NCBI GenBank assembly: GCA_002398405.1
Contig: DGYN01000031.1
Span: 13,069 to 31,762, forward strand
Length of the DNA stretch: 18,694 nucleotides
Direction: 5' to 3'
Source: Caulobacteraceae bacterium UBA5005
GTDB taxonomy: Bacteria > Pseudomonadota > Alphaproteobacteria > Caulobacterales > Caulobacteraceae
A model generated the notes under the pieces. The model saw only the letters and a list, made by a program, of their open reading frames with translations, searched no databases and was not told the DNA's origin. Positions 1 to 7,452 of the stretch are shown here, piece after piece. Every line of letters starts with the position of its first letter. Position 1 is the first letter of the stretch. The position numbers and the translations under genes are program-made.

Positions 1-1886
1 ATCTTGCTGGTGACCTGGAAGCTTATCCTGGTCGGGAAATTGGCCTTGATGGTGCCGGTGATGACGTCCACCGACGGGCGTTGGGTGGCCATGATCAGGT
101 GGATCCCCGCCGCGCGGGCCATCTGGGCCAGGCGCTGGACGGCGCCTTCGATGTCCTTGCCGGCCACCATCATCAGGTCGGCGACCTCGTCGATCACCAC
201 CACCAGCATGGGCATGGGCTCGGGGCGGATCTTCTCGCTCTCGTAGACCGGGCGGCCGGCATCGTCGAAACCGGTCTGCACCGTGCGCTCGAAATGCTCG
301 CCCTTGGCGGCGGCCTCGGCGACGCGTTCGTTGAAGCCGGCGACGTTGCGCACGCCGATCTTACTCATCCGGCGATAGCGGTCCTCCATCTCGCGGACCG
401 TCCACTTCAGCGCGACGATGGCCTTCTTGGGGTCGGTGACGACCGGGGCCAGCAGGTGCGGGATGCCGTCGTAGACCGACAGCTCCAGCATCTTGGGGTC
501 GATCATGATGAACCGGCACTGGCTGGGCGGCAGGCGGTAGAGGATCGACAGGATCATGGCGTTGACGCCCACCGATTTGCCGCTGCCGGTGGTGCCGGCG
601 ATCAGCAGGTGGGGCATCTTGGCGAGGTCGGCGATATAGGGCTCGCCGCCGATGGTCTCGCCCAAAGCCATGGGCAGGATCTGGCTGGATTTTTCGTATT
701 CGGCGGACGCCAGCAGGTCCCGCAGGAAAACCGTCTCGCGGCGGGCGTTGGGGAGTTCGATGCCGATGGCGTTTCGGCCGTGGGCCACGGCGACGCGGGC
801 GGAAGCCACGCTCATAGAGCGGGCGATGTCTTCGGCCAGAGCCACGACGCGGGCGGTCTTCACCCCGGCGGCGGGCACCAGTTCATAGAGGGTGACGACG
901 GGGCCGGGCTTGATCTGGTCGATGGTCCCGCGGACGCCGAATTCGGCCAGCACGCTTTCCAGCATCCGGGCGTTCTGGCGCAGAGACCCTTCATCGATGG
1001 TGTTCTGGCGGGGCTTGGGCTTGGCCAGCATGGCCAGCTCCGGCATGCGGAAGCCGTCCGGCTGGACGAAGTCGAAGGTCGACTGGCTCTCGCGGCTCTC
1101 GCGGTTCCCGGGCTTGGACTTGTTGCCCACTGCCACGACGGGCTCCGGCAGGACCTCCGGCTCATGAAACGGGTCATCGGCGATCGGGGCCCGCTCGGAA
1201 ACGGCGGGGCTCTTGCGGCGGGCGCGGACCGCGGTCGCCGGCCTCGCCGTGCGGCGGGGGGCCAAAAGACCCGCGAGGCTCGAGATGGCCGTCAGATAGT
1301 CGCGGCCACGGATGTCCAGCGCCATGTTGAACAGGACCAGGCCCGCCAGGCTCAAGATCACCGCGGCTATCGGCTCGGCGGCGGGGAGGCGCACGAAGGT
1401 GAAAAGCCCGGCCAGCAGGCCCAGCATGCCCTCTCCCGCCATGCCGCCCAGCCCGACGCTCAGCGGCCAGACCTTGGGCGCCGCGAAGGCGGCAAGGCCC
1501 CCGGCGATCAGAACAAGGCCCGCGATCCCCATCAGGGTGCGCAGGCGTAGGCGGTTGCGGGTCGCGTCAGGATCGCGCTCCAGGGCCCGGCCGGCCCCCA
1601 TCAGCACCATGAGCAGGCCCGCGAGCCAGGCGGTGACGCCGAAGGTCTGCATGCCGACGTCGGCGGTTTTCGCGCCGGCGCCGCCGAGGAAATTCTTCAC
1701 CGCTTCAGCGGAGGCCGCATTCCAGCTGGGATCGGCGGCGTTGTATCCGGCCAGGGCCAGCAAAAAGCCAAGCCCCATGGCCGCGACGACGCCACCCCGG
1801 AACCGCGCCACGCTCGAGTGCGCCCAGATCAGGGCGAAATACTCGAAAATGGCGTCTTTTGTCGAAAGCCTGGCGGCGCGCGCCAT
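1..1886 (-). CDS. ftsK: DNA translocase FtsK (3'-truncated by window edge)
   Basis: Septal DNA pump that anchors to the divisome by N-terminal membrane helices and moves double-stranded DNA to clear and resolve sister chromosomes at division. 628 residues are visible; the rest of the motor and the gamma DNA-reading domain lie beyond the left edge. Four to five hydrophobic helices fall at about residues 31-190, followed by a charged, Pro/Arg-rich linker (about 200-300), the alpha domain (ELVPAAGVK and following) and the RecA-like motor. Walker A GTTGSGKS is at residues 431-438 (bases 573-596) and Walker B VVVIDEVAD has its Asp near 566. The ATG at 1886 is preceded by only a weak purine run (AAAGGG). 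The visible part is intact, without frameshift. A CtrA-like box lies 52-66 bp upstream. Identity rests on family motifs and is secure. Confidence 0.96.
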   Translation of the reverse strand, partial: MARAARLSTKDAIFEYFALIWAHSSVARFRGGVVAAMGLGFLLALAGYNAADPSWNAASAEAVKNFLGGAGAKTADVGMQTFGVTAWLAGLLMVLMGAGRALERDPDATRNRLRLRTLMGIAGLVLIAGGLAAFAAPKVWPLSVGLGGMAGEGMLGLLAGLFTFVRLPAAEPIAAVILSLAGLVLFNMALDIRGRDYLTAISSLAGLLAPRRTARPATAVRARRKSPAVSERAPIADDPFHEPEVLPEPVVAVGNKSKPGNRESRESQSTFDFVQPDGFRMPELAMLAKPKPRQNTIDEGSLRQNARMLESVLAEFGVRGTIDQIKPGPVVTLYELVPAAGVKTARVVALAEDIARSMSVASARVAVAHGRNAIGIELPNARRETVFLRDLLASAEYEKSSQILPMALGETIGGEPYIADLAKMPHLLIAGTTGSGKSVGVNAMILSILYRLPPSQCRFIMIDPKMLELSVYDGIPHLLAPVVTDPKKAIVALKWTVREMEDRYRRMSKIGVRNVAGFNERVAEAAAKGEHFERTVQTGFDDAGRPVYESEKIRPEPMPMLVVVIDEVADLMMVAGKDIEGAVQRLAQMARAAGIHLIMATQRPSVDVITGTIKANFPTRISFQVTSK

Positions 1887-1937
1887 CACCAATACCCTTT
1901 GAGCCTGCTTCTTGGCTGCGATTTTGGGGCAGGAGGG

Positions 1938-1952
1938 TTAAGGCGTGTTTAC
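1938..1952. promoter_or_regulatory. CtrA-like box upstream of ftsK
   Basis: The plus strand reads TTAA, seven bases, then TTAC: one mismatch from the full CtrA consensus TTAA-N7-TTAA of alphaproteobacterial cell-cycle genes. It lies 52-66 bp before the ftsK ATG, in the 97-bp gap behind the preceding gene and in the most AT-rich part of that gap. The match is seen; control of ftsK by CtrA is inferred from position and from the Caulobacterales context. Confidence 0.5.
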
Positions 1953-1982
1953 TTTGAACAGTTTTTGCTGCGGCGTTTGCAC

Positions 1983-2423
1983 TCAGCGATAGGCGATTTT
2001 CCGGATCAGCTCGCCGGTTGCCGCACCGATCAGGGCAAAGGTCAGAAACCAGGCGATGGGCAGGGGAGAAATCGCCACGACTCCAAGCACATAGCCGCTG
2101 ACCCCGGTCGCCAGGGCCCCCAGCATCATAGCGTGGAGCCGGGCCCTATGACCCAGCCGGTGCAACAGGACCCACAACGGCGCTCCGATGACCGCCAGAC
2201 CGGCGATCCAGAACAGCACCATGACCAGGAAGATCAACCCCCAGACCCCCGCCTGCCCAAGGTCAAACCCCACCGACCGCGCCTCAGGGCTCTGCGGGAA
2301 CAGATAGGCCGAAGCCGCGAAGGCCAGCGCCGTGAGGACCGCACCCACGACGGCGCCCGCGAGCAGGGCGAGCGCCGCCCGGCCAAGGGTGGTTTTCGGC
2401 AGTGCAGGCGGTGTTTCCGTCAT
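1983..2423 (-). CDS. Small four-helix membrane protein, unknown function
   Basis: 146-residue integral membrane protein. Hydrophobic stretches fall at about 16-42, 58-88, 95-117 and 120-138, consistent with four transmembrane helices, and the short C-terminus (RKIAYR) is basic, so probably cytoplasmic. No enzymatic motif is visible and I do not recognise the family. The ATG is backed by a strong purine-rich ribosome binding site (GGGGAAGGGG) ending just before it, which supports both start and reality. It lies 55 bp downstream of phaZ on the same strand and could share its transcript; ftsK follows 97 bp later. A role in PHA metabolism or division cannot be inferred from the sequence. Confidence 0.8.
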   Translation of the reverse strand: MTETPPALPKTTLGRAALALLAGAVVGAVLTALAFAASAYLFPQSPEARSVGFDLGQAGVWGLIFLVMVLFWIAGLAVIGAPLWVLLHRLGHRARLHAMMLGALATGVSGYVLGVVAISPLPIAWFLTFALIGAATGELIRKIAYR

Positions 2424-2478
2424 GCCCCTTCCCCTGCGCGGAAGGTGGGTCGGAAGAGCTCAGCGAGTCAAGATCGTG

Positions 2479-3768
2479 CTACCCGCTGACCACCGTCAGG
2501 TTCGGCCGCTTCTGCGGGGCCATGGGCGGATCCCAGCGGTGGGTGAAATCCTTCACCCTGGGATAGATCTCGGCCTTGAAGCGGCGGCCGTTGAAGACGC
2601 CGTAGTGGCCGACATTGGGCTGGACGTAGTCGATCTTCATCTCCGCCGGCAGGCCCGAGCAGAGGGCGTGGGCGGCCTGGGTCTGGCCGATGCCGGAAAT
2701 GTCGTCGAACTCGCCCTCGACGGTCATCAGGGCGATGTCCTTGATGAGTTCGGGTTTGACCAGGCGGCCCCGATGGACGAGCTCGCCCTTGGGCAGCAGG
2801 TGTTTCTGGAAGACGATGTCGATGGTCTCGAGGTAGAATTCCTCGGTGAGGTCTAGGACCGAAAGATACTCGTCGTAGAACTCACGGTGCTTGTCGGCGT
2901 TGTCGCCGTCGCCTTTCACCAGGTCCTCAAAGTATTTGCGGTGCGCCTCCTGGTGCTTTTCGGCGTTCATCGACATGAAGCTGTAGAGCTGCACAAAGCC
3001 CGGATAGACGCGGCGGCCGGTGCCCGGATAGGGCGGCGGCATGGTGTAGACCATCTCCTTCTGGAACCAGGTGAAGGGGCGCTCTTCCGCCAGCTTGTTG
3101 GTCTGGGTGGGCGACAGGCGCGCATCGATGGGCGATCCCATGATGGTCATGGAGGCGGGACGCGAGGGATCGTCATCCTCGGCCATCAGGGCGGCGGCGG
3201 CCATGACCGCCGGGCCCGGCTGGCAGACGGCCAGGACGTGCGGCCGGGGGCCCAGCTGACGCAGCATCTCCTGGATGTGGTCGACATAGTCGTGGAAGCC
3301 GAAGCGGCCCTCCATGATCGAGACATCGCGGGCGTTCGACCAGTCGGTGATGAAGACGGCGTGGTCCTGCAGGAAGGCTTCGACCGTGCCGCGAAGCAGG
3401 GTGGCGTAGTGGCCGGAAAGCGGCGCGACGATCAGGATGGCGGGGTCTAGCTCGCGATGGCCGGCGCGGCGCATGTCGGACATGTCGCGGTCGAACTGCA
3501 CCAGCTTGCACCACGGGCTTTCCCAAACGGTGGTCGGGCGCACGCGGACCGGAGAGCCGTTGACCATGATCTGGTCGATCTTCCAGTCGGGCTTTCCGTA
3601 GCGGCGGGTCAGGCTGGAGAACAGGTCGGCGCTGGCGGTGATGGTGCGGCCGAGCGGGCTGTCGTGGGCCGGATTAATGGTCGAGCCCCAGAAGTCGCGC
3701 ATGGCCCGCGCGGCCATTCGCCAGGGGGTGGAGGCGTAATAGGCGGCCTCGTGGATCGCGTAGAGCAT
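2479..3768 (-). CDS. phaZ: Intracellular polyhydroxyalkanoate (PHB) depolymerase
   Basis: 429-residue alpha/beta-hydrolase that breaks down cytoplasmic PHB granules to hydroxybutyrate units. There is no signal peptide, as expected for the intracellular type. The nucleophile is a cysteine in a lipase-box-like loop, AVCQPGP, at C182; the acid is D355 or D356 in EGEFDD and the histidine is H388 in NVGHYG. This spacing matches the Cys183/Asp355/His388 triad I recall for the Cupriavidus PhaZ1 family, and the length is normal. The ATG at 3768 follows an AAGAG-type site. A TTGC-N3-GCAA palindrome lies 18-28 bp before the start. It follows senC by 93 bp and precedes the four-helix protein by 55 bp. 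Released C4 units can become crotonyl-CoA, the substrate of Ccr encoded 10 kb away. Confidence 0.95.
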   Translation of the reverse strand: MLYAIHEAAYYASTPWRMAARAMRDFWGSTINPAHDSPLGRTITASADLFSSLTRRYGKPDWKIDQIMVNGSPVRVRPTTVWESPWCKLVQFDRDMSDMRRAGHRELDPAILIVAPLSGHYATLLRGTVEAFLQDHAVFITDWSNARDVSIMEGRFGFHDYVDHIQEMLRQLGPRPHVLAVCQPGPAVMAAAALMAEDDDPSRPASMTIMGSPIDARLSPTQTNKLAEERPFTWFQKEMVYTMPPPYPGTGRRVYPGFVQLYSFMSMNAEKHQEAHRKYFEDLVKGDGDNADKHREFYDEYLSVLDLTEEFYLETIDIVFQKHLLPKGELVHRGRLVKPELIKDIALMTVEGEFDDISGIGQTQAAHALCSGLPAEMKIDYVQPNVGHYGVFNGRRFKAEIYPRVKDFTHRWDPPMAPQKRPNLTVVSG

Positions 3769-3785
3769 GGCTCTTGGTTCCGTTG

Positions 3786-3796
3786 TTGCACCGCAA
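3786..3796. promoter_or_regulatory. TTGC-N3-GCAA palindrome before phaZ
   Basis: Perfect inverted repeat TTGC-ACC-GCAA, 18-28 bp before the phaZ start codon and followed by an AT-rich stretch and a second TGC-rich palindromic core (CTGCAG at 3807-3812). The same 11-bp pattern occurs upstream of ecm and, with one change, upstream of ccr. It resembles the TGC-rich palindromes I recall for the PHA regulator PhaR/AniA. The regulator is inferred. Confidence 0.55.
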
Positions 3797-3861
3797 AATA
3801 TGTTCGCTGCAGTGCGAGGAGTCTAGGCCCAAGATGTTTAGAAAGATTGGTTGCGGGCGCT

Positions 3862-4449
3862 TCAGGCCCCACGCGACATAGCGTCGCCTATTTGCTGGGC
3901 GATTTGCTCAGGGGTCAGACCGTGGGTCAGGGGCCGGACGAACTCGCCATCGGGATTCATCAGGTAAATGATCGACTGGTGATTGACGAGGTAGCCTTCG
4001 CCATCCCCCGCCTTCTTGTAATACATCTTGTAGGCTTTGGCCGCCGTTGCGATCTGCTCGGGGCTGCCGGTCAATCCGATCAGGCCCTTGGGAAACATGT
4101 CGTTGGCGACGTAGGCTTTCATGGCGGCAGGGGTGTCGCGCTCGGGATCAACGCTGATCAGATAGGTCTGGACTTCGTTCGCCTTGGAGCCCAGGCGCTC
4201 GAGCCCGTCCTTTAGCGTCATCAGGCTGGTCGGGCAGATGTCCGGGCAATAGGTGAAGCCGAAGTAGATAGCGCTCCAGTGGCCTTTCAGGTCCTGGTCG
4301 GTAAAGGGCCTGCCGTCGCCATCGACTAGGGTGAAGGGCCCGCCGATGGCGGGCGCGCCAGCGGCTTGGCTTGCCGCCCTGGGTTTTGGCTCGCATCCCG
4401 CCAGCGCCCCGGCGGCCGCGAGAACGAGGGTTTGACGGCGGGTCAGCAT
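3862..4449 (-). CDS. senC: SCO1/SenC family copper chaperone, lipoprotein
   Basis: Thioredoxin-fold protein that delivers copper to the CuA centre of cytochrome c oxidase and has been tied to redox signalling through RegB/PrrB. From the ATG at 4449 it has 195 residues: a short signal sequence with an Arg pair (TRRQTLVL), a lipobox ALAGC with C19 as the lipidated residue, the copper motif CPDIC (C68, C72) and the third ligand histidine H157 in VNHQS. Length fits the family. An in-frame TTG at 4461 would add four residues; ATG is preferred because it leaves a compact signal peptide, but neither start has a strong ribosome site. It diverges from regB across 56 bp; regB-senC-regA linkage is classical in Rhodobacter, where SenC/PrrC lies between the two signalling genes. 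Confidence 0.93.
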   Translation of the reverse strand: MLTRRQTLVLAAAGALAGCEPKPRAASQAAGAPAIGGPFTLVDGDGRPFTDQDLKGHWSAIYFGFTYCPDICPTSLMTLKDGLERLGSKANEVQTYLISVDPERDTPAAMKAYVANDMFPKGLIGLTGSPEQIATAAKAYKMYYKKAGDGEGYLVNHQSIIYLMNPDGEFVRPLTHGLTPEQIAQQIGDAMSRGA

Positions 4450-4505
4450 GTTCAGGCTCAACTCGAAGGTGACAGGCGGCGCGCGCCGGGTGATCCTGCG
4501 GGGCC
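4450..4505. promoter_or_regulatory. Short divergent control region between senC and regB
   Basis: Only 56 bp separate the senC ATG and the regB ATG, so transcripts for both must begin within it or inside the opposing 5' ends. I see no FNR-type palindrome and no confident -35/-10 pair. Shared or mutually interfering transcription, possibly with RegA feedback, is an inference from geometry alone. Confidence 0.35.
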
Positions 4506-5882
4506 ATGACCACCGCGCCGTCAGATAGACCTCCGTCCCCCGAGGGACAAGACGGCGCCGGGCCCTGGGACTTTGTCACGGGCAGGGGACGCCTCAGACT
4601 CTCGACGCTGGCGGCCTTGCGCTGGCGGGGGGTGTTGGGCCAAGCCCTTGTGCTGGCGGTCGCGGGGCTGGCCTTCCAGGCGCCGGCGCCGTGGCCGATC
4701 CTGATCCCGCTGGTGCTCATCACCGCCGCTTCCAACATCGCGCTCTCGGCCTATGACACGGCAAAGCGGCAGGCCACGGACGCCGAGATCGCGGCGGTCC
4801 TCTCCTTCGACATGGTCGGCCTGGCGGCGATCCTGTTCTTCTCCGGTGGGGTGTTGAACCCGTTCTCGGTGCTGCTGGTCGCGCCGATGGCGCTGGCCGC
4901 CGCGACGGTGAACGGCCGCTATGTCATCGGCATGGTGACGCTGGGCTTTGTCCTGGTGGCGGCCATGGCCGTCTGGGGCTGGGCTCTTCCCCTGCCGGAG
5001 GGCCAGACGGTGATCGTCAGTGATCCCTTCAAGGCGGCCCTAACCATCGCCCTCCAGGCCGCGATCGCCTTTACCGCCAGCTATGCCTGGCGGGCCTCGG
5101 CCGAGGCCGAGCGCATGGAGCTGGCCCTGAACGCCACGCGGACGGTGCTGGCCCGCGAGCAGCAGCTTTCGGCGCTGGGGGCGCTGGCGGCCGCGGCGGC
5201 GCACGAGCTTGGCACCCCGCTCGCCACAATCCAGATCGTCGCCAAGGAACTGGGCCGTGAGATCGCCGATCCCAGAATCCGCGAAGATGCGGAACTGCTG
5301 GTCTCCCAGGCCGAGCGTTGTCGCGAAATCCTGAAGCGCCTGACCGACGCGCCCCTGGCCGAGGACGCCATGCATGCGCGGCTCTCCCTGCGCGAATTTC
5401 TCAACGAGGTGATCGAGCCTCACCTTTCCGGGCCTATCCGGGTCGAGGCGGTGGTCACCGGCCCGCCCGGCGAGGCCGCGCCGGAGATCCGGCGCATGCC
5501 CGAGGTGCTGCACGCCATGACCACCTTCGTGGAAAACGCCACCGACTTCGCCAAGGGCGAGATCCTTATCAGCGCGCGATTTGACCAGCGCCACATCACC
5601 GTTGAGGTGCGTGATGACGGCCCGGGATTCGCGCCGGAAATCCTCTCCAAGCTCGGCCAACCCTATGTCACCAGCCGCCCGTCTGGGGAGGGGTCGCGGT
5701 CCGGGCACACGGGTATGGGCCTGGGATTCTTCATCGCCAAAACCCTTTTGGAGAAAACAGGGGCCCTCGTCAGTTTCGAGAACGGCAAGCGTGGCGGGGC
5801 TGTCGTTTCCGCGCAATGGTTGAGGGAGAGTATCGAAGCTCCCGTTTTGCGAGATTTTTACGCGCCGGGGGTTGAAGCTTAG
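4506..5882 (+). CDS. regB: Redox-sensing histidine kinase RegB/PrrB/ActS
   Basis: Membrane sensor kinase that reads quinone pool and redox state and phosphorylates RegA. 458 residues: soluble N-terminus, about six transmembrane helices between 42 and 195, then DHp and ATPase domains. Diagnostic features are all present: the quinone-linked GGVLNPF motif at 114-120, the H-box AHELGTPLATI with H233, and the redox box QAERCREIL with C272, the counterpart of Rhodobacter RegB Cys265. The N box FVENATDF (N344), G1 DDGPGF (370-375) and G2 GMGLGF (403-408) are intact, so it should be an active kinase. The ATG has only a weak upstream site (GCGGGG). regA follows after 58 bp in the same direction and senC diverges. 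Confidence 0.96.
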   Translation: MTTAPSDRPPSPEGQDGAGPWDFVTGRGRLRLSTLAALRWRGVLGQALVLAVAGLAFQAPAPWPILIPLVLITAASNIALSAYDTAKRQATDAEIAAVLSFDMVGLAAILFFSGGVLNPFSVLLVAPMALAAATVNGRYVIGMVTLGFVLVAAMAVWGWALPLPEGQTVIVSDPFKAALTIALQAAIAFTASYAWRASAEAERMELALNATRTVLAREQQLSALGALAAAAAHELGTPLATIQIVAKELGREIADPRIREDAELLVSQAERCREILKRLTDAPLAEDAMHARLSLREFLNEVIEPHLSGPIRVEAVVTGPPGEAAPEIRRMPEVLHAMTTFVENATDFAKGEILISARFDQRHITVEVRDDGPGFAPEILSKLGQPYVTSRPSGEGSRSGHTGMGLGFFIAKTLLEKTGALVSFENGKRGGAVVSAQWLRESIEAPVLRDFYAPGVEA

Positions 5883-5940
5883 GAATTTAGGGCGGCAAGA
5901 TGTCGCAAGCTGAACTTATGAGGCGGATTAGGGAGCAACG

Positions 5941-6498
5941 ATGGTCGACCTTTCGGAAGCGATCGCAGCCTTACCCGATAGGAGTCTCCTGGTTCTCGAC
6001 GACGATGCGCCCCTGCGCACGCGCCTGGGCCGGGCGCTTGAGAGCCGGGGGTTCGAACCGGTGCTGGTCGGCTCGGTCGCCGAGGCTGTGGCGGCGGTCA
6101 AGGCGCACCCGCCCGCCTTCGCGGTCCTCGATCTTCGCCTCGACGACGGCAACGGCCTGCAGGTGGTGCAGTCAATCCAGGCCGCCCGGCCAGACGCCAA
6201 GGTCGTCATGCTGACCGGCTACGGTAATATCGCTACCGCGGTGGCGGCGGTGAAAGCCGGCGCCATCGACTATCTGGCCAAGCCGGCGGACGCAGACGAC
6301 GTCGCCAGAGCCTTGCTCTCGACCAACGAGAGCGGTACGGCTCCGCCGGAAAACCCAATGTCCGCGGATAGGGTCCGGTGGGAACATATCCAGCGGGTCT
6401 ATGAACTCTGCGGGCACAATGTGTCCGAGACGGCCAGGAGGCTCAACATGCACCGGCGCACCCTGCAACGGATTCTCTCCAAGAGAGCGCCCCGTTGA
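5941..6498 (+). CDS. regA: Response regulator RegA/PrrA/ActR
   Basis: DNA-binding partner of RegB that controls respiration, redox and energy genes. 185 residues: a receiver domain at about 15-125 with acidic pocket D20-D22, phosphoacceptor D64 (AVLDLRL), T92 and K114, then a proline-containing linker and a Fis-type helix-turn-helix at about 145-180 (CGHNVSETARRLNMHRRTLQ), which is nearly invariant in this family. The short single-domain-plus-HTH layout, with no sigma54 AAA module, is typical of RegA and separates it from NtrC-like regulators. The start has a good ribosome site (GGGAG, about 6 bases before ATG). It lies 58 bp after regB, and its TGA overlaps the TTG start of the next gene by four bases. 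Confidence 0.96.
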   Translation: MVDLSEAIAALPDRSLLVLDDDAPLRTRLGRALESRGFEPVLVGSVAEAVAAVKAHPPAFAVLDLRLDDGNGLQVVQSIQAARPDAKVVMLTGYGNIATAVAAVKAGAIDYLAKPADADDVARALLSTNESGTAPPENPMSADRVRWEHIQRVYELCGHNVSETARRLNMHRRTLQRILSKRAPR

Positions 6499-6995
6499 TT
6501 TCCGCCCTGGCGGCGATCCTGGCGCTCGCGGGGGCGGCGCCGGACGCAAAGCCTATCCCTCAAGCCACGGCGAAGCTGGCGCCCGCTCCGGGCGAAAGCT
6601 GCAGCATCCACCGCCCGAGCACCCAGCCCGGTGTCTATGGTCCGCAGGATTTCCCGGCTCTGAAACCGCTTTCGCTGACCGCGCGCACAAGCCTGCCACA
6701 GCTGCCCGCGCCGGACGGCGTGGTGATCAGCTGCAATCGTCCAAGCCTGACCTTTGGTCCCGAAGATTTCCGTATCATCACCGAGTACGGCCTGCCCTTC
6801 GTCATCCTGTCCGGCGGCCGCACCGCCGCCTTCGAATTGAACGAGGGAACCCTACGGATCCGGATGATCGTGGGCGACCTGTCCCAGGCCGAAGCCGACA
6901 CCATGAAGGCGATGATCGCGGCCACTGAACAGCGGATCCAGGCCCAGGCTAAAATGTCGCCCTCATCGCGGCCAGCCGCGCAAAGGCCAAGGTAA
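6495..6995 (+). CDS. Small secreted protein co-translated with regA, unknown function
   Basis: 166-residue protein starting at a TTG that overlaps the regA stop (TTGA), a layout typical of translational coupling. The first 15-18 residues (ISALAAILALAGAAPDA) look like a short signal peptide, which supports this start; the mature part holds two cysteines (ESC and ISC, about residues 36 and 79), so one disulfide is possible. The C-terminus is Pro/Arg/Gln-rich. I recognise no family. Its last 47 bases overlap the 3' end of mmcB on the other strand. The position suggests co-expression with the redox regulator, but no role in signalling is demonstrated. The non-ATG start makes the exact N-terminus somewhat uncertain. 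Confidence 0.72.
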   Translation: MISALAAILALAGAAPDAKPIPQATAKLAPAPGESCSIHRPSTQPGVYGPQDFPALKPLSLTARTSLPQLPAPDGVVISCNRPSLTFGPEDFRIITEYGLPFVILSGGRTAAFELNEGTLRIRMIVGDLSQAEADTMKAMIAATEQRIQAQAKMSPSSRPAAQRPR

Positions 6996-7386
6996 GGGCT
7001 TTCCGTCTCGCCGGCGCCAGCGGAACCGCCGGCGCATCGAGCAGGACCGCTCCGCCAAACCCGTCGGCGACGACCAGCCCCGGTCCCTCGGGCAGAATTT
7101 CCCGCGGAAACTCCGGCGCGACGGCGAAATAGAAGGCGTCGCAATAGGGCAGGTATTCGCCCCACTTCAGGTCGGTGCGGAAATCCTCGAGGCAGGATTT
7201 CACCTCACAAATGGCGATCTGCCCCTTGGGCCCCAGGGCCATGATGTCGGCCCGCCGCCCATTGGGAAGCCCGATCTCCAGCAAGGGCGCATAGCCCAGG
7301 GCCTCAAACAGCCGCGCGGCCCCCCGCGTCACCGCCGAGGTGGTCTCGGGCCGCGAAAAGGTGAGGATGGTGATCTCGCCGTCCAT
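6949..7386 (-). CDS. mmcB: MmcB-family DNA repair nuclease (PD-(D/E)XK fold)
   Basis: 145-residue protein resembling MmcB, described in Caulobacter as a protein for survival of mitomycin C and other DNA damage. The PD-(D/E)XK nuclease core is visible: E37, then GRRADIMAL with D47, a turn GPKGQ, and AICEVKS with E61 and K63, the expected metal-binding and catalytic set. A helix TRGAARLFEALGY precedes it. Length is normal for this small stand-alone family. It is expected to be cytoplasmic. The 3' end overlaps the tail-to-tail neighbour by 47 bp, and the start diverges from a methyltransferase with 66 bp between them. No LexA box was recognised in that gap. The family is fairly certain; the cleavage substrate is not known from sequence. 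Confidence 0.87.
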   Translation of the reverse strand: MDGEITILTFSRPETTSAVTRGAARLFEALGYAPLLEIGLPNGRRADIMALGPKGQIAICEVKSCLEDFRTDLKWGEYLPYCDAFYFAVAPEFPREILPEGPGLVVADGFGGAVLLDAPAVPLAPARRKALTLAFARLAAMRATF

Positions 7387-7452
7387 GGGCCGATTTATGT
7401 TCCGGCTATGTTCGCAGGGTCAAGGCGGGAATGGCCAGGTATAGGATCATCC

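Noticed and set aside
81..1550. Long plus-strand open frame (489 codons) opposite ftsK
   Set aside because: It is Gly/His/Asp-rich antisense of ftsK in GC-rich DNA and shows no domain; the minus strand carries all FtsK motifs.
2332..2856. Plus-strand open frame opposite phaZ and the membrane protein
   Set aside because: Shadow frame; both minus-strand genes have ribosome sites and clear protein features.
5900..6214. Open frame overlapping the regA start in another frame
   Set aside because: Arg/Ser-rich out-of-frame shadow; regA has a clear ribosome site and complete domains.
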